A DNA stretch of 64,000 nt, taken from NCBI RefSeq assembly GCF_003703395.1, contig NZ_RDQN01000004.1, positions 372,001-436,000 of the forward strand, written 5' to 3'. Positions within the stretch are counted from its first letter, which is position 1; each line of letters starts with the position of its first letter. This document shows positions 55,107 through 63,823 of this stretch, in pieces. The stretch comes from Pseudoxanthomonas spadix (lineage in GTDB: Bacteria > Pseudomonadota > Gammaproteobacteria > Xanthomonadales > Xanthomonadaceae). Both the position numbers and the translations under genes were made by a program. The notes beneath the pieces are model-generated. The model was not told the origin of the DNA. It was given only the letters and a program-made list of their open reading frames with translations, and made no database searches.

Positions 55107-55817
55107 TCAGCCGCCAAGCGCCCGCAACGCCGCTGCGCGCGCGTGCAGCGCGGTGGTGTCCAGCAGGGGCACGGTCGCATCGCGATGGTCCACCAGCAGC
55201 GAGATCTCGGTGCAGCCCAGGATGATGCCTTCGGCGCCGGCTTCGGCCAGTGCGGCCATGATCTGGCGGTAGGTCGTGCGCGAATCCTCGCCGATCACGC
55301 CCTTGCACAGTTCGTCGTAGATGATCCGGTGCACCTGCCCGCGCTCGTCGGCGTTCGGGGTGATGACTTCGAAGCCGCGCGCCTCCAGCCGCTGGCGATA
55401 GAACTCCTGCTCCATCGTGAAGCGCGTGCCGAGCAGGCCGACGCGGGTGATGCCGGCAGCCGCGAGCGCATCGGCGGTGCCATCGGCGATGTGCAGCAGC
55501 GGCAGCGGCGTGGCCTCGGTGATCGCGTCTGCGACCTTGTGCATGGTGTTGGTGCACAACACGATGAAATCGGCGCCACCTGCCTGCAGCGAACGCGCCG
55601 CCGCGGCCATGGCCTCACCGGCGGCATCCCAGTGGCCGGCGTGCTGCAGCGTTTCGATCTCGTGGAAATCCACGCTGTGCAGCAGCAGCCTGGCCGAATG
55701 CAGCCCGCCGAGCGTGTCGCGGACGGTCTGGTTGATGATCCGGTAGTAGAGCAGGGTGGATTCCCAGCTCATGCCGCCGATCAGGCCAATGGTCTGCATC
55801 GCGTCAATGTACTTCAT
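55107..55817 (-). CDS. Aspartate/glutamate racemase family protein
   Basis: A 236-residue cofactor-independent racemase. It has GLIGGMSWEST, the first catalytic Cys in VLCTNTMHK (about residue 88) and the second in ILGCTEISLL (about 200). It probably interconverts L- and D-aspartate. The ATG at 55817 has an AGGA nearby; the Met at 55799 is an alternative. Confidence 0.92.
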   Translation of the reverse strand: MKYIDAMQTIGLIGGMSWESTLLYYRIINQTVRDTLGGLHSARLLLHSVDFHEIETLQHAGHWDAAGEAMAAAARSLQAGGADFIVLCTNTMHKVADAITEATPLPLLHIADGTADALAAAGITRVGLLGTRFTMEQEFYRQRLEARGFEVITPNADERGQVHRIIYDELCKGVIGEDSRTTYRQIMAALAEAGAEGIILGCTEISLLVDHRDATVPLLDTTALHARAAALRALGG

Positions 55818-56234
55818 TCGTCCTGCACATGATTATAAAAACCGTTTTTCGGCACTTTAGGATAATCTCCTGCACCGCAAAAAAAGACGCTCTGTCTTGA
55901 CTGATGAGCGTCGAGCGCCAGCCGCATAGCTGGTTATCCAGCGCCTGTTATCTCAACAGATTGAAGTCGCTCGATCCCCGTCCTCGCGGAGATAATGGCG
56001 GTTGTTCGGACCTTCGCCCGGTCAGGTCCATGGAAGATGGGCGATGAAACGGGATTTGGATGCCAGGGGTGTTTATTCCTGCGCGTCATAATTCTGCAAG
56101 ATTGCCATTTATATCGGTGATTGACACCCGTCCGGTGGGCATGCTCTGATCCGGCGGCGGTTCAGTCGGCTCTGGTAGCGGATGGAGAGCCGGAGAGCGT
56201 TGGGATAGCGCTTCAAGGATCAGGGGAATCCTGC
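55818..56234. other. 417-bp intergenic region before the type I secretion genes
   Basis: Less GC-rich than the core genome. It contains A/T tracts near 55836-55890 that could serve as promoter elements for the racemase gene, and a CATAAT at 56087-56092 with no clear -35. Frames open here are short and unlike any protein I know. Transition point from core to accessory DNA. Confidence 0.5.
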
Positions 56235-58409
56235 ATGGCAGAAGGAAGGCCAAGTCTTGCCGTTGTCGAACCGTTGCCGGATCGGGCAACCGCTGCCTTG
56301 CCCGAAGACCTCGGTCTGGCCGGATTGGTGCTGTTGGCGCAATTCCATGGCATCGCCGCCGACGCCGGGCAACTGGCGCATCAGCACGGCCGGGCGGGCG
56401 AACCGTTCGACGAGAGCGTGTTGCTTCTGGCCGCCAGGCAACTCGGCCTGAAAGCCGGGTTTTTGGCCATCGCCGCCGATCGCCTGGACAAGGTCGCGTT
56501 GCCCGCGTTGGCGTGGCGGCGCGATGGCGAGCACTTCATTGTCGCCAAGCTGGGCGAGCAGAAGGTGTTGATCCAGGACCTTCGCCTGCGCCGGCCGCAG
56601 GTGCTGTCGCGTGCCGAATTCGAAGAGCGCTACGAGGGGCGCCTGTTGCTGGCAGCGTCGCGCGCATCGGTGCTGGGGGAACTCGCCAGGTTCGATTTCC
56701 GCTGGTTCCTTCCAGCGGTGGTGAAGTACCGTCGCATCCTGCTGGAAGTCTTCGTCGTCTCACTGTTCATCCAGCTGTTCGCGCTGGTCACGCCGCTGTT
56801 CTTCCAGGTGGTGATGGACAAGGTGCTGGTCCACCACGGCATGACCACGCTGGAGGTCATCGCGGTCGGCCTGGTCGCCATCGCGTTGTTCGACGTGGCC
56901 CTCAACGGCCTGCGCACCTACGTCTTCGCCCACACCACCAGCAAGATCGACGTGGAACTGGGCGCGCGGCTGTTCCGCCACATCCTCAACCTGCCGCTGG
57001 CCTACTTCGAATCGCGCCGGGTCGGCGAGACCATTGCCCGCGTCCGCGAACTGGAGAACATCCGCACGTTCCTGACCGGGCAGGCGCTGACCTCGGTGCT
57101 GGACCTGCTGTTCACCGGGGTGTTCCTGGCGGTGATGTTCTACTACAGCGGCTGGCTGACCCTGATCGTGGTGCTGTCGCTGCCGGTCTATGCGCTGATC
57201 TCGGCGGGCATCACCCCGATCCTGCGCAAGCGGCTGGACGAGAAGTTCGCGCGCGGCGCGGAAAACCAATCCTTCCTGGTCGAGACCGTCAGCGGCATCG
57301 GCACGGTCAAGGCCACCGCGGTCGATCCACGCATGGCCCGCACCTGGGACAACCAGCTGGCCGGCTATGTCGGCGCCAGCTTCCGCGTTACCCGGCTGGC
57401 CAACATCGGCCAGCAAAGCGTGCAACTGGTGCAGAAGCTGGTCGGCGTCGGCATCCTGTTCTTCGGCGCCAGGCTGGTCATCGACGGCAAGCTCTCGGTT
57501 GGCCAGTTGATTGCGTTCAACATGCTGTCCGGGCAGGTGGCCGCGCCGATCGTGCGCCTGGCCCAGGTGTGGCAGGACTTCCAGCAGGTCGGGATCTCGG
57601 TCGAGCGGCTGGGCGACATCCTCAATACGCGCACGGAAGTGCCCGGCAGCCGCATGGCGCTGCCGCCGATCCAGGGCAGGGTCACGTTCGACCAGCTCAC
57701 GTTCCGCTATCGCCCCGACACGGCCGACGTGCTATCCGGCATCGATCTGGATATCGCCCCGGGCGAGGTCATCGGCATCGTCGGCCGCTCCGGCTCGGGC
57801 AAGAGCACCCTGACCAAGCTGGTGCAGCGGCTGTACGTGCCGCAGGGCGGGCGGGTCCTGGTCGACGGCCACGACCTGGCCTTGGCCGACCCGGCCTGGC
57901 TGCGCCGGCAACTGGGCGTGGTGCTGCAGGAGAACTTCCTGTTCAACCGCAGCATCCGCGAGAACATCGCGCTCGGCGACCCCGGCATGCCGCTGGAGCG
58001 GGTGATCCAGGCCGCGCAGCTGGCCGGCGCCCACGAGTTCATCCTGCAACTGCCCGAAGGCTACGACACCAAGGTCGGCGACAACGGCGCCGGCCTGTCC
58101 GGCGGGCAGCGCCAGCGCATCGCCATCGCCCGGGCGCTGGTCACCAACCCGCGCATCCTGATCTTCGACGAGGCCACCAGCGCGCTGGACTACGAGTCCG
58201 AGCATGCAGTGATGCAGAACATGCGCGCCATCTGCCAGGGCCGTACGGTCCTGATCATCGCCCACCGCCTGTCCACGGTGCGCATGGCGAACCGGATCGT
58301 CGTTGTCGACAAGGGGCGCATCGTCGAGACCGGCAAGCACGAGGAATTGGTCGACCGGCCCGGCGGGCAGTACGCACACCTCTACAAGCTGCAACAGGGG
58401 ATCGCATGA
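56235..58409 (+). CDS. Type I secretion ABC transporter (HlyB-like)
   Basis: The 724-residue transporter has an N-terminal peptidase-like C39 domain (about 20-140) without the catalytic Cys, as in HlyB, so it recognises rather than cleaves substrate. Six membrane helices follow (about 160-440), then the ATPase with Walker [10 protein letters not shown] (about 517-525), [15 protein letters not shown] and [14 protein letters not shown] 56235 has a GGGGAA site. The substrate is expected to be an RTX-type or similar unprocessed protein. Overlaps the adaptor gene by 4 nt. Confidence 0.93.
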   Translation: MAEGRPSLAVVEPLPDRATAALPEDLGLAGLVLLAQFHGIAADAGQLAHQHGRAGEPFDESVLLLAARQLGLKAGFLAIAADRLDKVALPALAWRRDGEHFIVAKLGEQKVLIQDLRLRRPQVLSRAEFEERYEGRLLLAASRASVLGELARFDFRWFLPAVVKYRRILLEVFVVSLFIQLFALVTPLFFQVVMDKVLVHHGMTTLEVIAVGLVAIALFDVALNGLRTYVFAHTTSKIDVELGARLFRHILNLPLAYFESRRVGETIARVRELENIRTFLTGQALTSVLDLLFTGVFLAVMFYYSGWLTLIVVLSLPVYALISAGITPILRKRLDEKFARGAENQSFLVETVSGIGTVKATAVDPRMARTWDNQLAGYVGASFRVTRLANIGQQSVQLVQKLVGVGILFFGARLVIDGKLSVGQLIAFNMLSGQVAAPIVRLAQVWQDFQQVGISVERLGDILNTRTEVPGSRMALPPIQGRVTFDQLTFRYRPDTADVLSGIDLDIAPGEVIGIVGRSGSGKSTLTKLVQRLYVPQGGRVLVDGHDLALADPAWLRRQLGVVLQENFLFNRSIRENIALGDPGMPLERVIQAAQLAGAHEFILQLPEGYDTKVGDNGAGLSGGQRQRIAIARALVTNPRILIFDEATSALDYESEHAVMQNMRAICQGRTVLIIAHRLSTVRMANRIVVVDKGRIVETGKHEELVDRPGGQYAHLYKLQQGIA

Positions 58410-59830
58410 AGCACGTCTGGGAAGGCGCGAAGGAGTTCCTGGGCCGCTACCGGCAGGCGTTCGGCGCGGCGTGGAAGATCCGCGATCTGTTGGATCCGCC
58501 CAAGCGGACCGAAGACGAGTTGGCATTCCTGCCGGCGCAACTGGAACTGGTCGAGAGCCCGACTTCGCCGGCGGCACGCTGGACGGCGCGGATCATCATG
58601 GCGCTGTTCTGCGTGGCCTTGCTGTGGGCCATCGTCGGCAAGCTGGACATCGTGGCCGTGGCGCCGGGCAAGACCGTGGTCGGCAGCCGCACCAAGGTCA
58701 TCCAGACGGCCGAGACAGCGGTGGTGCGCAGCATCCGGGTCAAGGATGGACAAACGGTCAGGCGGGGCGACCTGCTGATCGAGCTGGACGCCACCGCCAC
58801 CGGCGCGGATTACCGGCAGGCGGACGACGCGCTGGACAGCGCCCGGCTGGCCGAACTGCGCCATGCGGCGATGACCCAGGCTCTGGGTACGGATCGCTTG
58901 CCTGCGCCGCCTCTGCCGATACCGGGCATCGCGGAAGACCGCCTGCAATCGGCCTGGCAACTGACCGGCAGCGAGTTCGCCAGTTTCCAGGCACAGCAGC
59001 AGCGGTTGAAGGCCACCATCGAACAGCAGCAGGCGCAGGCGCAGACGGTTCGCAGCCAGATCGATCCCTTGCAGCGCAGCCTCTCCATCGCCCGTGAGCG
59101 CGTGGCGGACATGGAGCGGCTGCTCGGCAGCCAATACGTCAGCAAGCACGAGTATCTGGCGCGCAAGCAGGAAATGGTGGAGATGGAGCGCCTGCTGGCG
59201 GCGCAACAGGCCACCCTGGTGGAGTCGCAATCGGCCATTGCCGGAGCGCGGGAAGAGCTTCGCGTCCTGATCGCGGACACCCGGCAGAAGACCTATGACG
59301 GGCTGCGGCAGGCACGCGAGCAAATCGGCCAATACGCGCCACAGGTCGCCAAGACCGAGCAGCGCGACAAGTTGATGCAACTGCGGGCGCCGGTGGAGGG
59401 CACGGTACAGCAACTGGCGATTCACACGGTCGGCGGCGTGGTGACGCCAGCGCAGGCGTTGATGGCGATCGTGCCCAGCGAGGAATTGCTGGAAGTCGAG
59501 GCCACGGTGCTGAACAAGGACATCGGGTTCGTCAGGCCGGGCCAGCGGGCGACGGTGAAGGTGGAGAGCTTCCCGTACACCCGCTACGGCTATTTGGAAG
59601 GCATCGTTGAGACAGTGTCGCATGACGCCGCACAGGACGAGAACCTGGGGCTGATATTTCCGGCACGCGTGAAGTTGCAGAACGCCAGCCTTGTCATCGA
59701 CGGGGTGAAAGTGATGCTGACGCCTGGCATGAGCCTGAGCGTGGAGATCAAGACCGGCAAGCGGCGGGTGATTGATTACTTGCTCAGTCCGTTGCAGGAG
59801 CACACTACCGAGGCGTTTAAGGAACGATAA
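58406..59830 (+). CDS. HlyD-family type I secretion adaptor
   Basis: A 474-residue membrane fusion protein with one membrane helix (about 61-80), the lipoyl half motifs ([22 protein letters not shown] and [12 protein letters not shown]), a long coiled coil between them (about 190-320) and a beta-barrel end. It bridges the ABC transporter to a TolC-type outer membrane channel, which is not encoded nearby. It is the last core-like GC gene before AT-rich DNA. Confidence 0.93.
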   Translation: MKHVWEGAKEFLGRYRQAFGAAWKIRDLLDPPKRTEDELAFLPAQLELVESPTSPAARWTARIIMALFCVALLWAIVGKLDIVAVAPGKTVVGSRTKVIQTAETAVVRSIRVKDGQTVRRGDLLIELDATATGADYRQADDALDSARLAELRHAAMTQALGTDRLPAPPLPIPGIAEDRLQSAWQLTGSEFASFQAQQQRLKATIEQQQAQAQTVRSQIDPLQRSLSIARERVADMERLLGSQYVSKHEYLARKQEMVEMERLLAAQQATLVESQSAIAGAREELRVLIADTRQKTYDGLRQAREQIGQYAPQVAKTEQRDKLMQLRAPVEGTVQQLAIHTVGGVVTPAQALMAIVPSEELLEVEATVLNKDIGFVRPGQRATVKVESFPYTRYGYLEGIVETVSHDAAQDENLGLIFPARVKLQNASLVIDGVKVMLTPGMSLSVEIKTGKRRVIDYLLSPLQEHTTEAFKER

Positions 59831-59903
59831 TGAGAAAAGATTGAATTTTATTCTATGAAGTCATCCACTAAAACTTCAAGAAATACGATCTGGATAGGTA
59901 TTG

Positions 59904-60224
59904 ATGAAAAAGATTGCATTCATATTCCTTGTTGCTGCGATATGCGTGTCTGGGGCAATCATCGTTTCTCGCATTGGCCCCAGTTCGATAAGAAACATAT
60001 TACTTCTAATAAATCTATTTTTTTGGTTTTCATTCGTAGTTTTGTACCCATTTTCCGTAATTAAGTCAGGAGTGGTTTCTGGGACGCAGCCGACATCTCT
60101 CAGCTATCGGCACAGAGACTCAATTGGATTTTGGACTGGCCTAGTTGCGACCGAAATTTTTTGGGTTGTCATTTTTGGTTTGGTCTTAGTGCTTACATAC
60201 ACTTCTTGGTTTACAGCTCCATGA
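59904..60224 (+). CDS. Small three-helix membrane protein in AT-rich DNA
   Basis: A 106-residue protein with three hydrophobic segments (about 4-22, 30-50 and 78-102) and little else. Base composition is far more AT-rich than the upstream secretion genes, a sign of transfer. I do not recognise it. Its place right after a type I secretion pair would suit an immunity or accessory protein, but that is only inference. ATG 59904 was chosen; a TTG precedes it. Confidence 0.6.
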   Translation: MKKIAFIFLVAAICVSGAIIVSRIGPSSIRNILLLINLFFWFSFVVLYPFSVIKSGVVSGTQPTSLSYRHRDSIGFWTGLVATEIFWVVIFGLVLVLTYTSWFTAP

Positions 60225-60280
60225 GTGGATCTCGGATCTTGATATGAGGAAGTATTAATGAGGTCTGATGCTCCCTTTCT

Positions 60281-60288
60281 TGTGATCA
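60281..60288. repeat. Left target-site duplication of the IS
   Basis: TGTGATCA, repeated exactly at 61350-61357. Confidence 0.93.
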
Positions 60289-61349
60289 CCTGATTAGCAC
60301 GCTACTTCAGCCCGGTCGCAGCCTGTGAGTCAGCAGCCCTGCACATTGACGGCAAGTCGCTTGTGCAGGAGTCAGATCATGGCAATGAATCGCGTCCAGT
60401 TCCAACCAGGGCTGTCGCTGCCGGCCTTCCTGGCCGAGTACGGCAGCGAAGGTCAGTGCGAGCGCGCGTTGGAGGCGGCCCGCTGGCCGGATGGGTTCGT
60501 CTGTCCCCGCTGCGCCGGCAAGGGATGTAGCAAGTTCTACCGTCACCGGCAGGCCTACTGGCAGTGTTCGCAGTGCCGCCACCAGAGCAGCCTGCGCTCG
60601 GGAACGGTGTTCGAGCACAGCCGGCTGCCCTTGAGGACCTGGCTGCTGGCGATGTACCTGCTGGGCCAGAGCAAGACCAACCTGTCTGCTTTGGAGTTGA
60701 TGCGGCATCTTGGCGTGAGCTATCCGGCGGCCTGGCGGATGAAGCACAAGCTGATGCAGGCCATGGACGAACGGGAAGCCGGGCGCAAGCTCGGGGGCGT
60801 GGTGCAGTTGGATGATGCCTATCTGGGCGGGGAGCGCAACGGCGGCAAGGCCGGCCGGGGATCGGAGAACAAGCGTCCTTTCGTGATCGCCGTGGAAACC
60901 ACGCAGGACGGTCGGCCACGGCATGTGGTCATCGACCCGGTCCCGGGATTCACCAAGACGGCGCTGTCGGACTGGATCGCCCGGCGCCTGCACCCGCGTT
61001 CGGATGTCTACAGCGACGGTCTGGGGGCTTTTCGGGCGCTGGAAGCCGAACACGCGCACACGGTGATTGAAGGCGGTGGGCGAGCTGGCTGCGAGCAGGA
61101 CGACGCCCGCTGGGTCAACGTCGTGCTGTCCAATCTGAAGCGATCACTGGATGGGGCCTACCACGCCTTCAAGTTCACCAAGTATGCCCATCGCTATCTG
61201 GCCGAGACGCAATGGCGGTTCAACCGGCGCTTCGATCTGGTGGCCCTGGTGCCGCGACTGCTGGTGGCCGCGGCGAGGATCAAGCCATGGCCCGAGCGCC
61301 GCTTGCGCGATGTCCCGGTTTTCTCGGCTGAAATAGCGTGCTAATCAGG
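60289..61349 (+). mobile_element. IS1595-family insertion sequence, complete
   Basis: A 1061-bp element bounded by 24-bp terminal inverted repeats starting CCTGATTAGCACGCTA (one mismatch between ends) and flanked by an exact 8-bp target duplication, the usual size for IS1595. One transposase gene fills it; the transposase stop codon lies inside the right terminal repeat. The intact ends and duplication point to a recent insertion. Confidence 0.93.
60379..61344 (+). CDS. IS1595-family transposase (ISXO2-like)
   Basis: A 321-residue transposase. An N-terminal zinc ribbon (CPRC...CSQC, about 41-75) precedes the ISXO2-like DDE domain with Asp in QLDDAYLGG, Asp in VYSDGLGAF and the Asn-region VNVVLSNLKRSLDGAYH, then RYLAETQWRFNRRF. 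It catalyses transposition of the surrounding element. No frameshift seen. Confidence 0.93.
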   Translation: MAMNRVQFQPGLSLPAFLAEYGSEGQCERALEAARWPDGFVCPRCAGKGCSKFYRHRQAYWQCSQCRHQSSLRSGTVFEHSRLPLRTWLLAMYLLGQSKTNLSALELMRHLGVSYPAAWRMKHKLMQAMDEREAGRKLGGVVQLDDAYLGGERNGGKAGRGSENKRPFVIAVETTQDGRPRHVVIDPVPGFTKTALSDWIARRLHPRSDVYSDGLGAFRALEAEHAHTVIEGGGRAGCEQDDARWVNVVLSNLKRSLDGAYHAFKFTKYAHRYLAETQWRFNRRFDLVALVPRLLVAAARIKPWPERRLRDVPVFSAEIAC

Positions 61350-61357
61350 TGTGATCA
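61350..61357. repeat. Right target-site duplication of the IS
   Basis: TGTGATCA, matching the left copy. Confidence 0.93.
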
Positions 61358-61383
61358 ATTGCCTTCCTTAAGAGGATGATAAT

Positions 61384-61911
61384 ATGCCATTGCAGATAAA
61401 GCCCGTGGACCCGAACTACACAGTTAGTGAAGTCACGGGAGATATCACGTTCCAAAATCCGGATGGGTCAACAAATGTCATTAAATTTAACCCAGATACC
61501 GGTACATATGAGACGGGAAGTGAAGGGAACACAACGAGCGAGGAGTCTTTCGTTCAGGGCATGCTACATAGTGGTTTAGGGGCAATTGCAGATAATGACG
61601 CGTCAATAGAAACATCGCTTGGAGTTATAGCTCAATATTCCGGAGATGGTGAAAAACGGTGTCAGAGACAATTATCGATACGAGTGAGTATCTGACGCAG
61701 CTTTGGCGAATTCCGCTTTTATGGGTTCAGAAATGAAGATCAGGGCATCTGCTCCATCTATCGCGTCAATGCGCTGGGAAAGCTTGATCCATTCGTGGCG
61801 CCATCTATATACGGTCCGTACATTTGCCGCGAAGCGCGAAGAAAGTAGATGGGGATATGGAAGTTTATCAATAGCCGTTATTTTGATGTCAGGTTAAGCG
61901 GATGGGGGTGA
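61384..61911 (+). pseudogene. Probable decayed gene of unknown family
   Basis: An intact frame of 103 codons (61384-61695) starts after an AGGA site. The same frame continues to 61911 with only two stops (TGA 61693-61695, TAG 61846-61848) in AT-rich DNA where many would be expected; the later part reads like protein (GEFRFYGFRNEDQG, ALGKLDPFVAPSIYGPY). A neighbouring frame is protein-like around 61660-61710 (SETIIDTSEYLTQLW), suggesting small indels. The first part is hydrophilic and acidic. It could be a short expressed protein or the wreck of a longer one. Family unknown. Confidence 0.5.
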
Positions 61912-61913
61912 TG

Positions 61914-62510
61914 ATGAAGATTAATTATTTAAGAGATTTTTTTACTAATTTATTTGTCGTGTCATTAGTGGGCTGCGGCTTGAGTGACATGGGTTCACAT
62001 GCCGGGGACATGCGGCTTGCGTGGTCGGAGCAGGTCCGGTTGCCGGGAGGCGAACAGGCGGTGACCAATAGTGTGGTGATGGGTCGAACAGGTGGTGCCT
62101 GGGGTGGACCTGTTGAGTGGTTGTCCAGTGAGACGACACTGCGCATCCCGGCGGTGATGCCGGGCCGGCGGGCGCCGCCGCCGTGGCACGGGACATACAT
62201 ACCGGTCCTGCTGGACTACGACGCCCAGCAGGACCGGTGGACGTTGTTGGCCACTGTCTTGACCTGTCCGCAGTGGTATGCACTGGGGAGGCCGTCCGCA
62301 CCCTATCTCCAGTACGTGACTCAGGACGGCGCGCCTTGGGCATTGGTGCCGTTGGACGTGGAATATTTCGGGCAGAAAAGCAATCTACTTACCGGCCCGC
62401 GTCAAACAGATGAGGACCGCTTGGTGACGTTGCAAGAGAAGTCGGAACGAAAGCGGAGATCCTCGGAACGTTTTGTGAAAATAATGCCGTTCGTGAAAAC
62501 AAACTGCTGA
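61914..62510 (+). CDS. Lipoprotein of a tandem paralogous family, copy 1
   Basis: A 198-residue lipoprotein with lipobox LVGC (Cys21). The mature part shares a pattern with copy 2: LDYD....W..LAT...C..WY..GRP..PY.QY, then PW..VPL, and both end in KTNC. Start at 61914 (also ATG 61911 and 61902) after a GGGGGTG site. Function unknown. Tandem lipoproteins in accessory DNA can be immunity proteins; no toxin is recognised beside it. Confidence 0.75.
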   Translation: MKINYLRDFFTNLFVVSLVGCGLSDMGSHAGDMRLAWSEQVRLPGGEQAVTNSVVMGRTGGAWGGPVEWLSSETTLRIPAVMPGRRAPPPWHGTYIPVLLDYDAQQDRWTLLATVLTCPQWYALGRPSAPYLQYVTQDGAPWALVPLDVEYFGQKSNLLTGPRQTDEDRLVTLQEKSERKRRSSERFVKIMPFVKTNC

Positions 62511-62561
62511 TCCATACCCTGTCTCTTCAAGGAACGAGAAATGACGACCGAACTTGACTAC

Positions 62562-63181
62562 GCAATCTGCTGGTGACGCCGTCGGCAGCGGGTGCGGTGT
62601 CGCGCATGATGCAAACGTTCGCACGGAACTATGCGGGCCTGTTCAATGGCCGGCATGGGCGTAGCGGGACGCTATGGGAGGGGCGCTACAAGTCCTGCCT
62701 GGTGGACTCGGAAAGCTACGTGCTGACCTGTTGCCGTTATATCGAACTCAATCCGGTGCGGGCATGGATGGTGGGTAGCCCATCGGAGCACCCGTGGTCG
62801 AGCTATCACGCCAATGCCTTGGGCAAACCGGATCCACTGGTTACGCCGCATGCGGTCATGCTGGCGTTGGGCCACGACCCGGCAGATCGGGCGGCCGGCT
62901 ACCGCGCACTGTTTGCCGAGGTGTTGACGGATGAGGTCGTGGCCGAAATGCGAGCCTGTCTACAACAGCAAAGGGCTTTGGGTACCGACCGTTTCCGGGC
63001 ACAGGTGGATGCCAAACTGAAGCGTTTCGCAGGCGTTCGTCCTGCGCATAGGCCGAAAAGACAAGCGGAGGACGTGCCCCATGAAAGTGTCTCTGACACC
63101 GTATTTGCCGTATTTGGGCGAGGGGATGCGGGAGCGGTGAGCGCTTCCGCGGCGGATTCTATTGATGATGGGGCTTACACC
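62562..63181 (+). pseudogene. 5'-truncated REP-associated tyrosine transposase (RAYT/Y1_Tnp)
   Basis: The frame opens abruptly with NLLVTPSAAGAVSRMMQTF, matching the segment just after the HUH motif of TnpA-REP proteins, so the N-terminal metal-binding half is gone. The Tyr-region ARNYAGLFN, GTLWEGRYKS and YIELNPVRA motifs remain. The break is near 62560. The frame then runs on without a stop into lipoprotein copy 2. No longer able to transpose on its own. Confidence 0.85.
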
Positions 63182-63778
63182 ATGAAGATCGCACGTATCA
63201 CCTCCGGCTTTGCCAAGCTTTTCCAACTGGCACTCCTGTGTGCGCTCCTTGTGACGGCAGCGGGTTGCAGCCGCATGAGTTTGAAGTGGAAGGAAGAGGT
63301 GCGCTTGTCCAGCGGACAATTGATTGCGGTGGATCGCACCGCGCAGGGCACCATCACACGCGATATCGCGATGCGGGCAACCGGCTGGAAACCGAAGGAA
63401 ATGACGCTCCGGATTTCGCAGGCTGGATTGGGCGTCCAGGCTCCGCCGGCATGGCGTTCCATCCTCATCCCCGTCGTTCTCGACTATGACCCCGCTACGT
63501 CGACGTGGTCGGTCTTGGCCACCTACCTGTTCTGCAGCACTTGGTACGACATGGGGCGACCGCAATCGCCCTACGTCCAGTACATCTCCCGCCACGATGA
63601 GCCGTGGCGGGTCGTGCCGCTGCAACCGGGTTGGGTCGGGAGATGGTCAAATCTGCTGACCCACATTCGCCCCACCGGTGAACCTGCTCTGGTCCGGGAA
63701 GTGGAAAAGGAAGTGGCCAGACGCAAAGCTTCCGATAGATTCAAGGCCATCTCGACATCTTGGAAGACCAATTGCTAG
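63182..63778 (+). CDS. Lipoprotein of a tandem paralogous family, copy 2
   Basis: A 198-residue lipoprotein with lipobox TAAGC (Cys29). It shares with copy 1 the LDYD, LAT, WY, GRP, PYVQYIS, PW and VPL positions and the KTNC terminus. Its own signal peptide differs from copies 1 and 3. The ATG at 63182 is in frame with the upstream transposase remnant, with no stop between, so a fused product is conceivable, but the signal peptide argues for starting here. Confidence 0.75.
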   Translation: MKIARITSGFAKLFQLALLCALLVTAAGCSRMSLKWKEEVRLSSGQLIAVDRTAQGTITRDIAMRATGWKPKEMTLRISQAGLGVQAPPAWRSILIPVVLDYDPATSTWSVLATYLFCSTWYDMGRPQSPYVQYISRHDEPWRVVPLQPGWVGRWSNLLTHIRPTGEPALVREVEKEVARRKASDRFKAISTSWKTNC

Positions 63779-63823
63779 TGCGTCACCCCACTTGCAAGTG
63801 ATAACCACATCAAAGGGCCGGAT

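Noticed and set aside
56121..56234. Upstream extension of the type I secretion ATPase
   Set aside because: The in-frame ATG at 56121 adds 38 residues without homology, and the ATG at 56235 has a good ribosome-binding site.
60289..61349. IS insertion interrupting a gene
   Set aside because: Joining the flanks across one target copy gives only a frame of about 15 codons; no interrupted protein is seen.
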